DNA of 61,833 nt from Hymenoscyphus infarciens (GCA_001414345.1 LLCB01000328.1:1-61833); one strand, 5' to 3'. Numbered from the stretch's first letter, positions 1 through 12,412 are shown. Program-made: numbers and translations. The notes: generated from the letters alone by a model not told the origin.

Positions 1-83
1 TATATATATATATTATATTATCTTATTCTTTTCAGTAGTATATATATTATAAAAGAACTAATTTATACGAGCTAAACAGGCTC
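1..83. mobile_element. Right end of an inverted-repeat (MITE-like) element, body outside the window
   Basis: Positions 59-83, read on the minus strand, match the terminus and first subterminal bases of the complete element at 53577-54010. The match covers about 25 nt with two differences. Both differences are A here where the complete copy has G, the kind of transition RIP leaves. The rest of the segment is A+T only, and the element body would lie to the left of the window. Assignment to the same family is inference from this terminus. Confidence 0.5.
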
Positions 84-2780
84 TTACTTATAAGACTTTA
101 ATAGATACGGTATTCTAAATATACTAAAAAGTCAGATTAACTAAATAATAAATCGGAAATCATAAGTCGTAACGTATTACTTTATTAAGTAGGAAATTGA
201 AGATTTTAAAGATAAATTTTCTATTATATATCGATAAAGCTATTTATATTAAGACTTAGAAGTAGGTTCTTTACTTTTATTATACTACTACTCTAGCTAC
301 TCTAGCTAAGACTTGCGTAAAAGTAGTATATATATATTAGTATTTAGACAAAGTAGCTAAGTTACTTGTTAATAAGATTATAAGTATTTCTACTTTTATC
401 TCTTTACAATTATATTACTTACCTCTTATTACTTCTAGAAAAAGAAGATAGAGAGTAAGAGAGAGAGAGTAGAGAGAGAGATAAGTAAATATTTTTAAGA
501 AAGGTTTCTTATAGTATAAGTAAGAGAAGTTCAAGAAGATAGTAAATACTTTCTCTCTTCTTCTACTACTTCTCTCTCTCTTATATAAACAATATATATA
601 GAAGAAGGTAAAAGAAGATAGAGAGTAAGAGAATATGAGAACAAGTAGATAGTAAGAGAGGATTTTAATATCTCTTAAAGTCTTAGTATTAGTGTAATCA
701 ACTGGACTTTTATAATTTATGATTTCTACTTTTTACTTTGATTAATTCCAACTTTTTATTATATCTAGGACGCTCTAATAGGTAAATTGAAGAGGAGAAG
801 TGAGCGAAGTGAGGAGTTTTGAGAGAATACTCGCTTTGCTAGGTTGGTTTCTTTGGATTTTTATCTTGGTGTCTTGATTTTACTTGTGAGATTTTCAAGG
901 GAAAAGTGCCGAGGAGAATGGAATGCAGTAGATGGTGTTGAGAGGATACTTGTTTTTCTAACGTTCTCTGGAATTTCTGTGCGGTATGTTGAGATTGAGT
1001 GATAGCTTGGGGTGTTTGTGATGGTTTGGATGATGGAGTGGATGGGAAAGAGTAGTGTGGATTGAGAAAGAGGATTGAGTTTGGAATGTATGGGTGGGAT
1101 CATGGGGAGAAAGGTTAAGAGCGAATTGGTGGGATGTTTGACGAAGTGAGGAATTGAAAGGTGGCGGCTTGAAGAGTGTTAAGTAGCTGAGAATCGGGAA
1201 AAGTGACAATATTACCAATTCCTTGAAAGATGATGAATCAGTGTATGTATGACCTATAGTAATAATCACTTTCTCGAAGTTGCTTTTCAACTCTTGAGCT
1301 CTCCTTTATTATCTTCATTAAAGTCTTACTAGGTAATATCTCTTACACTCAAACACTCATAGAACAGCCTTCTTTGCCTGCTTACTATGCTTCCAAATGC
1401 CCTCAAAATAGGATCCAAATTCCAAGAGTGAAGGAAAATTCAAGAGGACCATTCTGATGTTTCTCTCCTCTCCTTCATTTGCAATTATTCAGGCAGTTAC
1501 TAACATCAGTATCCGTGGGCGCAAGTGCCTGCGTCCCATTGACGATGATATTAAAGTCGTAATTCACAGGATGAAGCGTCATGTCGTAACCCGAATAATG
1601 ACTAAACGCCTGACCGCAGAATTGGTAATCGCCGATGCGACATTTAGTGGCGAGTTGGGATACTGCTACGGCAAGAACTAAGTCTAGTGCTGTGGATTCG
1701 GTTAGGAGCTAAATATATCCATGAGCTGTTAGCTTCTTTCTTCTTATTTCTAGGCTATCATCTGTTCTTTATCACAAGTGGTGGAGTGGAGGGCGGCAGA
1801 ACCAACATCGTTACAGATCCATAGCTCATTTCTATGACCCCACTTCTTTTCATGCTCTGGATCTGTAGTGTAAAGATTTTGACATTTCCCCGGACCGGCT
1901 GCGAGTTTAAAGGGTCCTTTGGGTTGGTTTTGGATGATGTCGAATTTATCTGCTTCGCCCCAGCCGTGGACGTTGAAGTTTGTGCAACATTGGATTTCGG
2001 GAAGGGGCTAGAATGAGATGGTGAGAAAAGAGAGAGCATTAGGAATGAGGGGGGAACGTACGGGTACACCGCGGGATTTGAGATGATTGTCTTTGTGGGA
2101 GGTTGGTGCGGATTGTATCTGTAAGGAGTGAATGGTTAGTGCTATTTTTTGGGGAGATATGTGAGCTGAGGTGTTGGAGGTACTTACCAAGCTTACATAA
2201 TTAAGAATGCTGAAGGGGAGAGAAAGGAGATGCATTGTCACGAAAACCCGTGGAGGTGTTGGTTGTACGGTAGACTCGTAAATTAGATTTATGGAGGCCA
2301 CCAAAGGTTCTTTGGTGTCGATTTTGGAGCACGACAGAAGGACGAGTTGTTATGCTGAAAAGACCCAAGTGACGAGGTGGTCTCCCTTTGTAGACGAGGT
2401 GAGACGGACCATTCACACGGGAGGAATGTTTCATGAAACACTGGGCGTGATTACAGCTACGGTTATATGACTGGTCAAAGGTTGAGTGTTGGCTATTTTG
2501 CAGCCTTGGGGGAGGTGGCTGAGTGTCATACCAACAAATCCTGACGAAAAAGCCAACGGCCCCCCCTCGCTTAAAAAATCATACCAACATGTTTGTGCTG
2601 GAAATAGGTAGCGAATCAGCACAGTGATAAATATCAAGAGTTTACTTCACAATCATTTATTTGCACCAGTCTCTTCCAGAGATCGAATTTTGAGTATTTT
2701 TCTACAGTTTATTGTTTTTCTCTTCTTCGAAAGTTAATTCCTCCGGTCATCCTTTGAGTCCTCTCACAGGTTGGTCGGCA
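84..2780. other. Gene-free A+T-rich decayed sequence
   Basis: Positions 84-800 are strongly A+T-rich with TA-rich runs and a GA/AG microsatellite around 440-490 and again near 555-590. From 800 to 2780 the composition is more normal, but open frames are short, lack recognisable motifs and mostly begin at non-ATG codons. I see no gene here. Confidence 0.5.
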
Positions 2781-2789
2781 CAATGAATA

Positions 2790-3190
2790 GATCACCTACG
2801 AAAATCCGTGAATACTCGCTAATTCGTAAGAATTTAAGCCCGACGAATATATTCACGAATAGCTCTTTTGCTACGAATATGAATAACGAATAGAAGCCTT
2901 TATTCTACGAATATTTGATATTCGCTCTCTCTAATTTAGAGTCTCTAATGCGGCATATAAGACTCACAAATACGTGTAATAGAGTACTTTAACTAGCTAC
3001 TTAGTAATCGTATCTCCTAGGCACGTCGCCAGGTCGGATTGATTATCTCCCTGTACTATATAAACAGCATCTTAGGTCCTATAATACCCATTTACGAATC
3101 ATTCACGACTCTCTGCGAATATTCGTGAATAACCTGTTTCTCTACGAATACGAATACTACGAATAACAAATATTTAATTAACTACGAAGA
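2790..3190. repeat. Repeat block rich in ACGAATA / TATTCGT words
   Basis: The words CGAATA, TTCGTGAA and TTCACGAA recur many times in two clusters, about 2800-2925 and 3100-3190. Between them is a spacer carrying a TATATAA box near 3057. The clusters are partly inverted relative to each other, so this may be a small non-autonomous element with repetitive ends. No coding sequence is visible. Confidence 0.45.
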
Positions 3191-4260
3191 TGAATGTCGA
3201 GTGAAAAGTCCTCTATTCGTCTATTAATTATGCAGACCTACTCACAGGCGGTCAAAACTCTCGGCATTCCGAACATACTATTAAAAACATTGGCACTTCT
3301 TACATCAGAGTTCCATCTCAACACAATGCACGGAACTTCTTTGTTGTTCAGCATCCTCAGTATTGCGACAATCGTATGTTATTTCCTCTTCACACGGGTC
3401 TCATGATATCTGCTTATAACTTCTTGTTGAATTTCATGTTACCCACATCCTACAATACACGTGAGAATCAATAACGACAAGCCAAAGTGAGGAAGAAATA
3501 CCAGACAAGCATTGGGGCCATCCTCCGTGAAATAGATCCCCTCCTGGACAATATCAACAATGGCAAGAAATTACGTGGAATTGACCACGGACAAGATATT
3601 GTCCTCCAACAAACTTATCCCCTAACAAATCATCGTCATCTCCGAGATTACCATTATAAATGCCGTTCGTTCCTCCTTGAAAGTTTACCTGCATTAAGTA
3701 CTGTTTTTAATTCATAGAGTGGTATAAGGGTGGAACGTCAGTGTACAGAATTATACAAATATGTGAAAACTACCCGCAAGTTGTGTACGGGCCTACTAGC
3801 GACATTTTGTTTAAGGGGAAGGATTGTATTTCCACAGGTTTCACAGCTGCGTTTTCGACTAAGGATATTAGAATAAGTTTTGGAGGTATTAGAAACCTAT
3901 ATAAGGAGAGAGTATACGAGAAAAGGTTGACAGTTGTCTAGCTTATAGATATACATGGCAGATGTAAGAGAGTTACACTACTCTCTGAATACCTACTTGA
4001 CTTCAGAAGAGACCAGACACTCTAGATAATTGAAATTCCAAAGTTTAGAAGATGTTAAAAGCTAGTTTATTAGTTATCACTCTCAATATTAGCAATTGTC
4101 CTAGAGCAATAAGAATGTTGAATTTTCACAGAGTAAGGATCAAATATTATACTCTCATAACTCTTGTTAGAAGAAATGACCAGACAACGCGAAACAAGAC
4201 AGAAATCTCCTGATTGCCAAATGAAAAACTCCAGTTGGGAAAAGGCCAAGTGGTCAAAAG
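3191..4260. other. Gene-free stretch with short unrecognised ORFs
   Basis: Several plus-strand ORFs of 60-76 codons occur between 3194 and 3941. None shows a domain, signal peptide or supporting splice context. They may be debris of an old gene or element. Confidence 0.35.
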
Positions 4261-4512
4261 GGGCCACCAGGGGGTGCACTTATTCGTGAGAAAGATCATG
4301 GTAGGTGCTTAGGAACACCTAAACTCACCTAAACAGCAAACAAATAGGAAAAATCCTACCTAATTTAGTTAAGTATCTAGCTAATACTCTACAAAATATA
4401 TTCTACCCCTAGAGAGTAAAAGCTTAAAGTTAATAAAACAATTTTGTAGTAGTTTAGTATTCTAGGACTAAGCATAATCTGTCTTACGAATGAGTGCACC
4501 CCCTGGTGGTCC
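4261..4512. mobile_element. 252-bp MITE-like element with imperfect 30-bp terminal inverted repeats
   Basis: The left terminus at 4261-4291 and the reverse complement of the right terminus at 4482-4512 agree at all but about three positions. Each contains a CCACCAGGGGGTGCACT core. The interior is A+T-rich and noncoding. A clear target-site duplication is not visible. The CAGGG-type core recalls hAT elements, but superfamily is not established. Confidence 0.6.
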
Positions 4513-5135
4513 AACGATGTGCCAACAAGACAAAGAAAAAGAAGAGAGAACAGCCTGTTGGAAACAACCAACAAACTTTCGACAAATAGTGCCAAATAAA
4601 CCAACAAGAACCAACTATCCTTTACCCAACCAAAGCAAAAAATGTACAAAGGGTTTCAACCAAAAATAGCCAAGAAACGCGATTCGCCACCTTTCGGGGA
4701 CGTGGAGTGTAGACTCTGCTTTTTGCTTTCAAGTACTGTGTTTGAAGCTTGAAACACTTAATTTCACTCAAACAATCCGCCAAAGGCGTGGAAAGCCTTA
4801 TAGATTGTGAAGTGCTATATCAGTCTGAGAGAAAACCGAAGCCTAAGATATCCATTTGTTTTAAAGACGTTCTAAAATATGTAAGAATGAGATTTGAGTT
4901 TGAAGGGTTCCGTAGCCAACTCTAGTTTTACTGTAGAGATCAAAGGGTTACCCCGAGGATAAAGCTCCATATCAAGTCTTCTATTATCTTCTCAGCTCTC
5001 TCTCCCTTTCCCCGGAGTGAATCACCGCCCCACCACCCTCGCTTAATGTTCTTTCGAAAAAATATTTAGACAACACGCTACGCCACCATGACTGTAAAAA
5101 GACAACAAAAAAAGGGACCAAAAGAAATATTCTAC
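4513..5135. other. Gene-free spacer 5' of the tRNA terminator side
   Basis: No ORF with recognisable content. A pyrimidine-rich stretch lies near 4985-5010, and A-rich runs at 5095-5130 supply the T-runs downstream of the minus-strand tRNA. Confidence 0.4.
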
Positions 5136-5216
5136 CGACGACATAGAGATTCGAACTCTAGCTCCCGAAGGAAACAGCTTAGCAGGCTGTCGCGTTAACC
5201 ACTCCGCCATATCGCC
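5136..5216 (-). tRNA. tRNA-Ser(GCT)
   Basis: The minus strand folds as a serine tRNA of 81 nt without CCA. A 7-bp acceptor stem (two G-U pairs) is followed by a D arm containing GGAGTGGTTAA. The anticodon loop is CTGCTAA, so the anticodon is GCT, reading AGC/AGT serine codons. A long variable arm with a TTCG-type loop follows, then a T arm with TTCGAAT and a discriminator G, as expected for tRNA-Ser. No intron interrupts the anticodon loop. A TTTCTTTT run just downstream on the minus strand is a plausible RNA polymerase III terminator. Confidence 0.93.
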
Positions 5217-6832
5217 TAATTTTCTTTTTTCAATACATTAAACCTCCTTATTTGCAGAGTTGCATTTACTGAGTCCTGGGGCCCTTGGTGTGAGTCATTC
5301 AGTCTGTGGGAAATTTAGGAGAAGGGCATAACGATGGAATCCCAACGGGGTCGACGGGAATTGATCCTTTGGTTTTGAATCTTGAGTGCTAAAATGGGAA
5401 TTGGGAATCAATTTGGGACAGAGGGAGCTCCAGGTTTCATGGAACTGGAAAAATTACGTGAGCATTGGTACTGGGCCACACAGAGGAAATTGAAAGACGC
5501 AAAGACAACTAAATGCATTAAGAAAAGACCAAAGCTTCTAACTAGGTAGGTACTCCACTGCATTTCACGAGAGAGCGTCAAAATGCATGTAAAGACTCTT
5601 GCAAGGAATTGCCCAAATGCATCATGTAAAGCCTGCTGTGAAGTGAAAAAAAAGGAGTCACTGAAAGTAGAAGAAAGGTGTTTATTTTTGGTGCTCTGAT
5701 TGGTCCGTAAGCGAAGAATCTAGAAGCAACGATTCAAGAAGATTCTCTTGATAAAAGAGCTTCTAGTTTTACAAGTGTCACGTATTCTTGAGGGTGGAAA
5801 ACGCTCTAAGGAGCTTGAATTTGGGAGGTGAAAACTCTGCTATATATACAGGGAAAAGGGGTCACGTGATGCCCCTTTTTCCGTGACAACAAGTTAGTCA
5901 AGGATATGAGTTGAAAAACAAAGTTAAATAATAAAAGATCGCTTTATACGAGCCTAGTATTTAGGAATTGCTACATTGTGAAAGCAGGAGACTTATCTTT
6001 TATGTCTTCTTTACTTCCCTAGACTAATTTTCTCTTCTAGAATACCTCAACTGATTAATATAAGTGCATGGAATGTCAAGTACTCTGGAAGAATTTAGCA
6101 GCTTTCCTGATTTTACATATGTTATTTGAATATCTAAACCAGTTCAATAACTTTACTTAGCTCACTTTCTTTGAAATAATAGCTCAAAGTTACACGTAAT
6201 TTCTAGTATTCAAGGTGGTTTATAAAAGAGAGTTAAATGAATAAGTCTAAGAGTATACTGGCTGTGAACCGGTTCTAAACCGGTTCCGATTCGGTTCCGA
6301 CTCAGTTCTGAACTAGCGACTTTAATAGATAGCTTGAGAGTGCTCTTTATATTGTATTGTCTAAGTAGTTCATAGTATTTTTGTTTTTGAACTCAGTTAC
6401 TCCAACCTTGTCGTAAAATGTAATTAATCAATCCAACTATAGACAACGCTAAGCAAGCTACTATGAGATTTCCGAAGTTTTTTTAGCCCCGAGAATTGGA
6501 TCGCCATTGATACAATACTATGAGGTGGAAATGAAAGTGGCGAACCCGCATGTGTGGATAGCAGCCAATAAGGTAAGATATGAAGTTAGAGGATGGAGTT
6601 CGGAAGTTGGAAATGATAGGTAGCTTTACAAGTCGCAAGAACTCGGTGTAAGATGCGGCGAGGTAGCTCAAAAGCTACCCCTACACCCAACGTCATCTTT
6701 CAAAAGTGGGTTGTTGGAATCAAAGGTATGCCAACGTCGTAGAAAGGGCGTACAAGTATTGCTTGTCCTATATTATCCTTCATCACGCCCAGACTCGAAT
6801 ACATCTCCCTAAAATTATTTTCACCACCCACC
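5217..6832. other. Gene-free region between tRNA and the HAD gene
   Basis: No convincing ORF. Notable items are an AAAAGGGG...CCCCTTTT inverted pair around CACGTG near 5855-5880, and the 11-bp tandem repeat at 6267-6310 listed separately. The last ~150 bp should hold the promoter and 5' UTR of the HAD gene. Confidence 0.4.
6267..6310. repeat. Four degenerate 11-bp tandem units (AACCGGTTC type)
   Basis: Units start at about 6267, 6278, 6289 and 6300. They drift from AACCGGTTCTA to ATTCGGTTCCG and ACTCAGTTCTG. Each core is a partial palindrome. Noncoding, with no known role. Confidence 0.6.
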
Positions 6833-7617
6833 ATGTCCAAACTCACAGACTTCAAGCTTCTCTCTTTTGATGTCTACGGCACGCTCATCGATTGGGAACG
6901 CGGTGCACTCCAAGCTTTACAGCCTGTCTTAGAGAAAAGCGGGAAGAGGGATCTCGACCCAAAACACATTCTCCAGACCATACACACTATCGAACCGTCA
7001 ATTGAGAAGGAGCACCCAGATTGGAAGTACTCTGAAGTCCTCTCCGCCGTGCATCCCAAGCTCTGCAAGCTCTTGGGCTTACAAGAACCGACTGAAACGG
7101 AAAGCAAGTTATTTGGTGAAAGCGTAGGCATCTGGCCGGCGTTTGAGGACACGGTTGAGGCGCTGAAGCGACTGTCTAAGACTTACAAACTTGTCGTCCT
7201 TTCTAACGTGGATAATGAGTCCTTCCGAGCAGGCAATGCCAATGGTCTCCAAGGATTCAAGTTTGACGCTGTCTACACAGCTCAAGACATTGGCTCTTAC
7301 AAGCCGCATCACGGGAACTTCAAGTATATGCTGGAACATGTCAAGGAGCAGTTCGGCGTGAACAAGGATGAGGTGCTGCAGACGGCGCAGAGCCAATTTC
7401 ATGATCATCACCCAGCCAAGGAGATGGGGATCAAGTCTTGTTGGATATACAGACCGGGTTTGGTTATGGGAAACAGGAAGGATCCTGTTTTTACGTGGAA
7501 GTTTGACACACTCGTACATTTTGCCCCATTCCTTCTGTGATTAATGAACACATGCTGACAGGGACATAGGCTAATATGGCGGATGCTGTTGACAAGGAGC
7601 TGGCGGAAAAGAAGTAG
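6833..7617 (+). CDS. HAD-superfamily hydrolase, haloacid dehalogenase type II-like
   Basis: Two exons, 6833-7513 and 7570-7617, give 242 residues. The 56-nt intron has a GTACAT donor, a GCTGAC branch site and a TAG acceptor. Joining them replaces a spurious stop with a tail (ANMADAVDKEL...) typical of fungal family members. HAD motifs are in order: motif I D13-V-Y-G-T (D13 nucleophile), motif II S124-N125, motif III K157 in SYKP, and motif IV around D191. A helical cap lies between motifs I and II, as in 2-haloacid dehalogenases. By family it would hydrolyse a C-halogen or phosphate bond through an aspartyl ester. The true substrate cannot be read from sequence, and many fungal members are of unknown specificity. 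No signal peptide, so probably cytosolic. The gene stands alone with no pathway neighbours. Confidence 0.9.
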
Positions 7618-7928
7618 GTCGCTAGAAAGAATATGATATGGAAAAGCGCGGATGTGTACGCATTGCACAATTGTTGGGTGTAATTTTATGCAACATGCAT
7701 GTATAATATTCGTTTGTTTTCGGAGCAGCAAGAGAGCTTCGCTTCCTTTTCGAGCCGAGGGTGAAGGTAACGCTTCGAATGAGCGAGAAGCTTCAAGCTT
7801 CTCCCCCGTAGAGCTATAATCCCATTTGTCTCTCCCTGTGCAGACTCCTTGTAGGTTCATGTGCGAGGCTCTATGGTGTACACTCCATGTCCTCCCAAAA
7901 TTCAACAACATCCATCTCCCTACTGACC

Positions 7929-8297
7929 TTAAAAAAGCTGATCATAAAGCTCCACGAACCCATCAACCATACCCTTCACCCAATCCTTATAAGCTTCAAG
8001 TTCCTTCTTCATCTTCTTCGTCTCCTGCTGATAGACACCCTGCATCTCCTTTCCCTTCTGGATTTCCCGCGGCAAGTGCCTGATCAACTCGCATCTCCTG
8101 AGAATTTTCTGTGTGCAGATTTCCACCTTTTGTGTTTTCAAGCTGAATATCAATCTCTCTTGTGGGTTGCGGGGTTCTCGGTCGAGGAAATTGAGGTAGA
8201 CTTGGTCTGTGTGATCGAGGTATTTCTTGATGATTTCGGGGTCTTCAGTGTCCACGTTTGTGGCGGCTGCTGGGTTGTTCATGACTGCTGTGGGCAT
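7929..8297 (-). CDS. Small charged, probably coiled-coil protein of unknown function
   Basis: A 122-residue ORF is read from the ATG at 8297. An in-frame ATG at 8363 would add 22 residues. The N-terminus is Ala/Asn-rich. The rest is rich in Lys, Glu, Gln and Arg with heptad-like spacing (residues about 20-120), suggesting helices or a coiled coil. I do not recognise a family. No signal peptide or membrane segment. It converges on the HAD gene, about 310 bp past that gene's stop. It could be a real small gene or the remnant of a larger one; splice evidence for extra exons was not found. Confidence 0.5.
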   Translation of the reverse strand: MPTAVMNNPAAATNVDTEDPEIIKKYLDHTDQVYLNFLDREPRNPQERLIFSLKTQKVEICTQKILRRCELIRHLPREIQKGKEMQGVYQQETKKMKKELEAYKDWVKGMVDGFVELYDQLF

Positions 8298-8363
8298 GGT
8301 TGAATACTGGCTGTCCGTTTTCGTGATTTGCCATCTTTGGTAGAAGACTTGGGTTAGGTACAT

Positions 8364-9544
8364 TCAATCTGGACGTACTGAGCATGATATCTTCTAGGGT
8401 TGGATGATCATAGTTATCAATACATCTGACAAAGAAGGATCTGAAATATGCTTGGACTCTTCTACATCAATCGAATTCTTGAAAATCCTTTTGATTTCAC
8501 GATGCAATCCTGTCATACCTTGAATGAAATCCCTCCCCACAGCCAATGCAATTGTGAAACGTATTTGACTTGCCTAAGATAAAGAGACTATATGTGCGGG
8601 ATTTCTTCCAGCCATCATGAGAGAAGTAGGCGCTTTGCTTACTCTGAAACATGGCTTCCATATAAAAGTGTTTCACACGAAGAAATTAAATATTTTGTAT
8701 CAGGTGATATATGCAGATTGCAAGGGTGTTGAAAGCGACACAGAGTAACACAAGACGGCGAAATTCTGCTCTCAGGACGCCCCATCGCATTAACAAGAAA
8801 AAATCCATACATGGAGTGGGTAACAGGAATAACAAATATACGAGAATTGGAATGTCCGCGCTTGAGGCCGGAGAGAATCAACACATGGGAAGTGTTGGTC
8901 TGGTTAAAGCGTGAGCTCCTGATCTCCGGATTGAATGAGAGCCAAATCGCATCGAATAGCGAAAGAGCCCAATTTAAGGCCGGTATGTAAAATAAAAAAA
9001 CATAATTAGAAAAAAAAGTAACGCACTGTGGTTTAAGAAAGAATGAGAAATTGATACCATGACCACATTCACCGCTGCAACCACAATTTCTGAAAATTAG
9101 AGAAGAATTGTCATCTCCACCCTCGCTGCACTCCTCATCAGCCATAGAGGCAGATGAGGTAGATATATAAGAATCTTCGAGGAGAACAATGCTGATCCAG
9201 TGCAAGGTAGGAGCGGAATGATAACTGTGTTGTTGAAGGAATGTGTTGGAGAAGAAATGGAGAAGGAAAAATAGCTTCAGCGGAGGTCTCCCCGCTTTTA
9301 ACCTTCGGGACATCTCTGCACAGATCAGAAAGCACCCATAGCGTACCTGTCAGCGCTAGTAGCACGCTAAGATAGATAGACAGTCTGACGACGCAATCGT
9401 CCGTCACAACCCCAACCTCCGCCATACTAAAACACAAGTAAACAATCCATCATCAACGGCCTCAATTATCATCTCCTATCAATCTTAATACGGGGCCTTT
9501 CGTTCGTTGCCCCTGTGGCCGTGAACCACATACACTCGCAAACC
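8364..9544. other. Intergenic region with open but unsupported minus-strand frames
   Basis: Minus-strand frames are open from 9425 and from about 9313 down to 8640. They include an ATG at 9425 followed by a hydrophobic stretch, and a separate Cys-rich patch near 9070-9150. The frames overlap, do not join at good splice sites and match nothing I know. I treat the region as the divergent promoter or 5' UTR area of the DUF3712 gene, with a small unproven chance of a minus-strand gene. Confidence 0.35.
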
Positions 9545-12412
9545 ATGTCCGACAATCCATCATCACCGCTGCTTGGCAGCAGCACTGAGAGACCTACCTC
9601 CAAACAGTCAAACCACTCTCGAGATCCGCACGAAGATACCCCTCTATTGTCACAATCTAGCGAGACGCCTCGATATGATGGCGAGGAAGACAACGAGGGG
9701 GAGTTTTTATCGTCGCCAGCAGCCGCGTCTCTACGCTCGTTACAAACCGGAACCACCTCACCGAAGCCCACCAAGGGAGGCCGTAGATGGCCAACAATCG
9801 TAGCCATCACCATACTCGGGTTAGTTGGGTTGGCTATCATCTTTGGCGCATTTTTTGCTCCGGCAGTCGTTGAGGAATATGCGAAAGAGGCCCTAGTCAT
9901 CGAGCCTACGAATCTATCTATCGATTCATTCACGAAAACAGGCGTCAATGCGCGGGTTCAGGCAAACTTCAAGATGGATGCCTCGAGGGTCAAGAATAAG
10001 AATGTCAAGAATCTTGGAGTCTTCGGAACTTGGATTGCTCGAGAGGTTGAGACCAAGGAGACCAAGGTGGATGTTTACCTCCCACAGTATGGGAACATTT
10101 TGATTGGCACGGCTACTGTGCCTCCAGTCAAAGTCAACATTCAAAATGGGCATACAACGAGCATTGACATTATCGCGAATCTTGAACCAGGCGATGTTGA
10201 TGGTATTCGATTAGTTGCCAACGACTGGCTTGAAGGGCGGCTCCCTCGCATTAGACTCCTGGGAAAGGCCAATGTTGGCCTGAAATCCGGGTTGATTCCT
10301 CTTGGTACCCAAAGTATCTCGGAATCTCTGGTCTTTGAAGGTCAATCACTCTACCGTTCTTTCGCGTCCTTGTATCTTGGAGAAAAATCATTAGCCTAGG
10401 GAATGGGATGAAAGTATTGAGCTGATACATGCATACATTCGCTGACTCTTGGTTTATTGGTCATTGTTTAATGAATTTTGCCACTCTTCAAAATATCATT
10501 CCACCATCACTCCAAGTACTCGTTTTGGATATCTGGCTAATTTCGACTTCAGGCAATAATTTTCCCGCCATTCCTGAATACAACATCACCCGCATGAATA
10601 TCCACGAAGTCCCTGTTTCATCGACTGGTCGACGTGGTATGGCTGCAGATGTTTCCCTGTCCCTCATCAATAGTTTCCCCGTTAAGTTTACCATTCCTCC
10701 TCTTGGTTTTGACATTCTTGTCCCAAATTGCGAAGATGAGGAGCCATATATACGGTTAGCAGATGCGGCAACGTATCCCGTGGATGTGGAGCCAAAGTCT
10801 GAGGTGAAAGTTGAGGTTGCAGGCATTGTCAGAGAGCTGCCCAAGTCTCTTTTACAGGCCTGTCCTAATAAAAAATACTCGCCTCTTGATTTCCTTCTGA
10901 AGAAATACATCCACGGAAAAGACACGACGATATTCGTTAGGGGCGCAAGCCAAACGAACGAAGACACCCCGGAATGGATCACGAATATTATCTCCAGCAT
11001 TACAGTCCCCATCCCGTTCCCAGGCCACACATTTGACAATGCTATCAAAAACTTCTCCTTGACCGATACTGAATTCAGTCTCCCGGAGACAAGCGCCAGA
11101 CCAGGATCGGACGAATCGAAGCCGCGAATTTCGGGAAACATTGTCGTGATTGCTAGCCTACCTAAGGAGATGAACTTTGGAATCAACGTCACGCAAGTAA
11201 AAGCTACATCCGATGTAAAATACAAGGGAAAGAAATTGGGGGAGCTCAACCTGCTAGAATGGCAACAATCGAACTCTACACGAATCGAGCCAAAAGACGA
11301 TGAGGGTGCTGCCATGATCATACAATCTCGAATCAACAATGCTCCACTAGACGTTACCGACGACGACGTGTTTGCCCGGGTTCTACAAGCTCTCATTTTC
11401 GGCTCTAGTCCCTTGTCTCTCGAGATAGAAGCTCTTGTTGACGTCAAAGTTTCTACTGTCTTGGGTAAACTACCTATTAAAGAAATGCCGGCCAGCGGCA
11501 GTGTACCAGTAAAGCGTTAGACTACCGTTTTGTAATATTTTATTCAGCTCGACACGCACCTCAGCTGACGAGATTGCAGCGATCTCTACTGGCAATGGCT
11601 TCAGCGATCTGAAGCCCCAAGTTGGCGATTTCCGAATCTTAGAAACCACGAAAACATCTCTCGCTTTTGAAGCGCGCGTTAATTTCACGAATCCGACGGA
11701 ATACACGGCCCAAGTTCCTTTTATGAATATACATGTCCTCAACAACGGATCCATCTTGGGAGATGCCACTGTGGAAAACATCACAGTTGTGAAGGGGAAT
11801 AATACGAACATTCTCGTTCGGGCGACCTGGGATCCCACCAAATTCGGCGGCGAGAAAGCCAAAGAAATTGGACAGGAATTGCTTTCTCAATATGTTTCTG
11901 GCTTTAACACCACGCTCACTTTCTGCACTCACAAGGAGTCTATTCCATTCCAGCCATCCCTTGGGAAAACACTTTCCAAATTTAAAATCAAAATCCCTAC
12001 TCCTCGACTCACACCACACCACGATCCCACAGACGAAGATGATAAACCGCAATTCATCGAGAAAGCAACATTTCATCTTTTTTCCTCCACCGCGGAATTC
12101 GTTCTCCTCTCACCGTTGCAATATTCCACGATTTTCATAGAGAACATCAACGCGACGGCTTTTTACAATCATACGGAACCGGTTGGTCATATTGACTATG
12201 ATCTTCCTTTCAGTGTTCTGCCGGGGAGAAGTACGACTCCTAGACTACCTGTGGAGTGGAGTTTGGATAGCGTGGGATATGAGAGGATTAGGGAGGCACT
12301 CGGGGGCGATTTGAAGTTGGATGCAAGGGGGACGGTGGGTGTTAAACTTGGCTTGTGGAGAGAGGAGATTTGGTATGTTGGGAGTGGAATTGGTGCTAGT
12401 GTTCGACTTTGA
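9545..12412 (+). CDS. Vacuole-type DUF3712/LEA-like single-pass membrane protein
   Basis: Exons are 9545-10340, 10553 to about 11508-11515, and about 11565-11573 to 12412, giving roughly 865 residues. The first junction is well supported (GAAG/GTCAAT...TTCAG/GC). The second junction has two in-frame solutions that differ by a few residues. An in-frame GTG at 9515 is not used as start because ATG 9545 begins the conserved acidic, Ser-rich cytosolic tail. Residues 83-105 form one membrane helix. The remainder is a series of beta-rich repeats of DUF3712/LEA14 type with NxS/T sites, consistent with a luminal domain. Fungal relatives are often misnamed 'pre-rRNA processing protein'. Baker's yeast Tag1 (YLR173W), a vacuolar membrane protein, is the likely functional reference; that link is inferred from architecture. 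Confidence 0.85.

Noticed and set aside
9138..9425. Minus-strand ORF with hydrophobic N-terminus starting at 9425
   Set aside because: Overlapping inconsistent frames, no good splice joins and no recognised family; more likely the divergent 5' region of the DUF3712 gene.
10488..11447. 319-codon minus-strand ORF antisense to the DUF3712 gene
   Set aside because: It mirrors the conserved plus-strand coding exon, lacks any domain and is a typical shadow frame.
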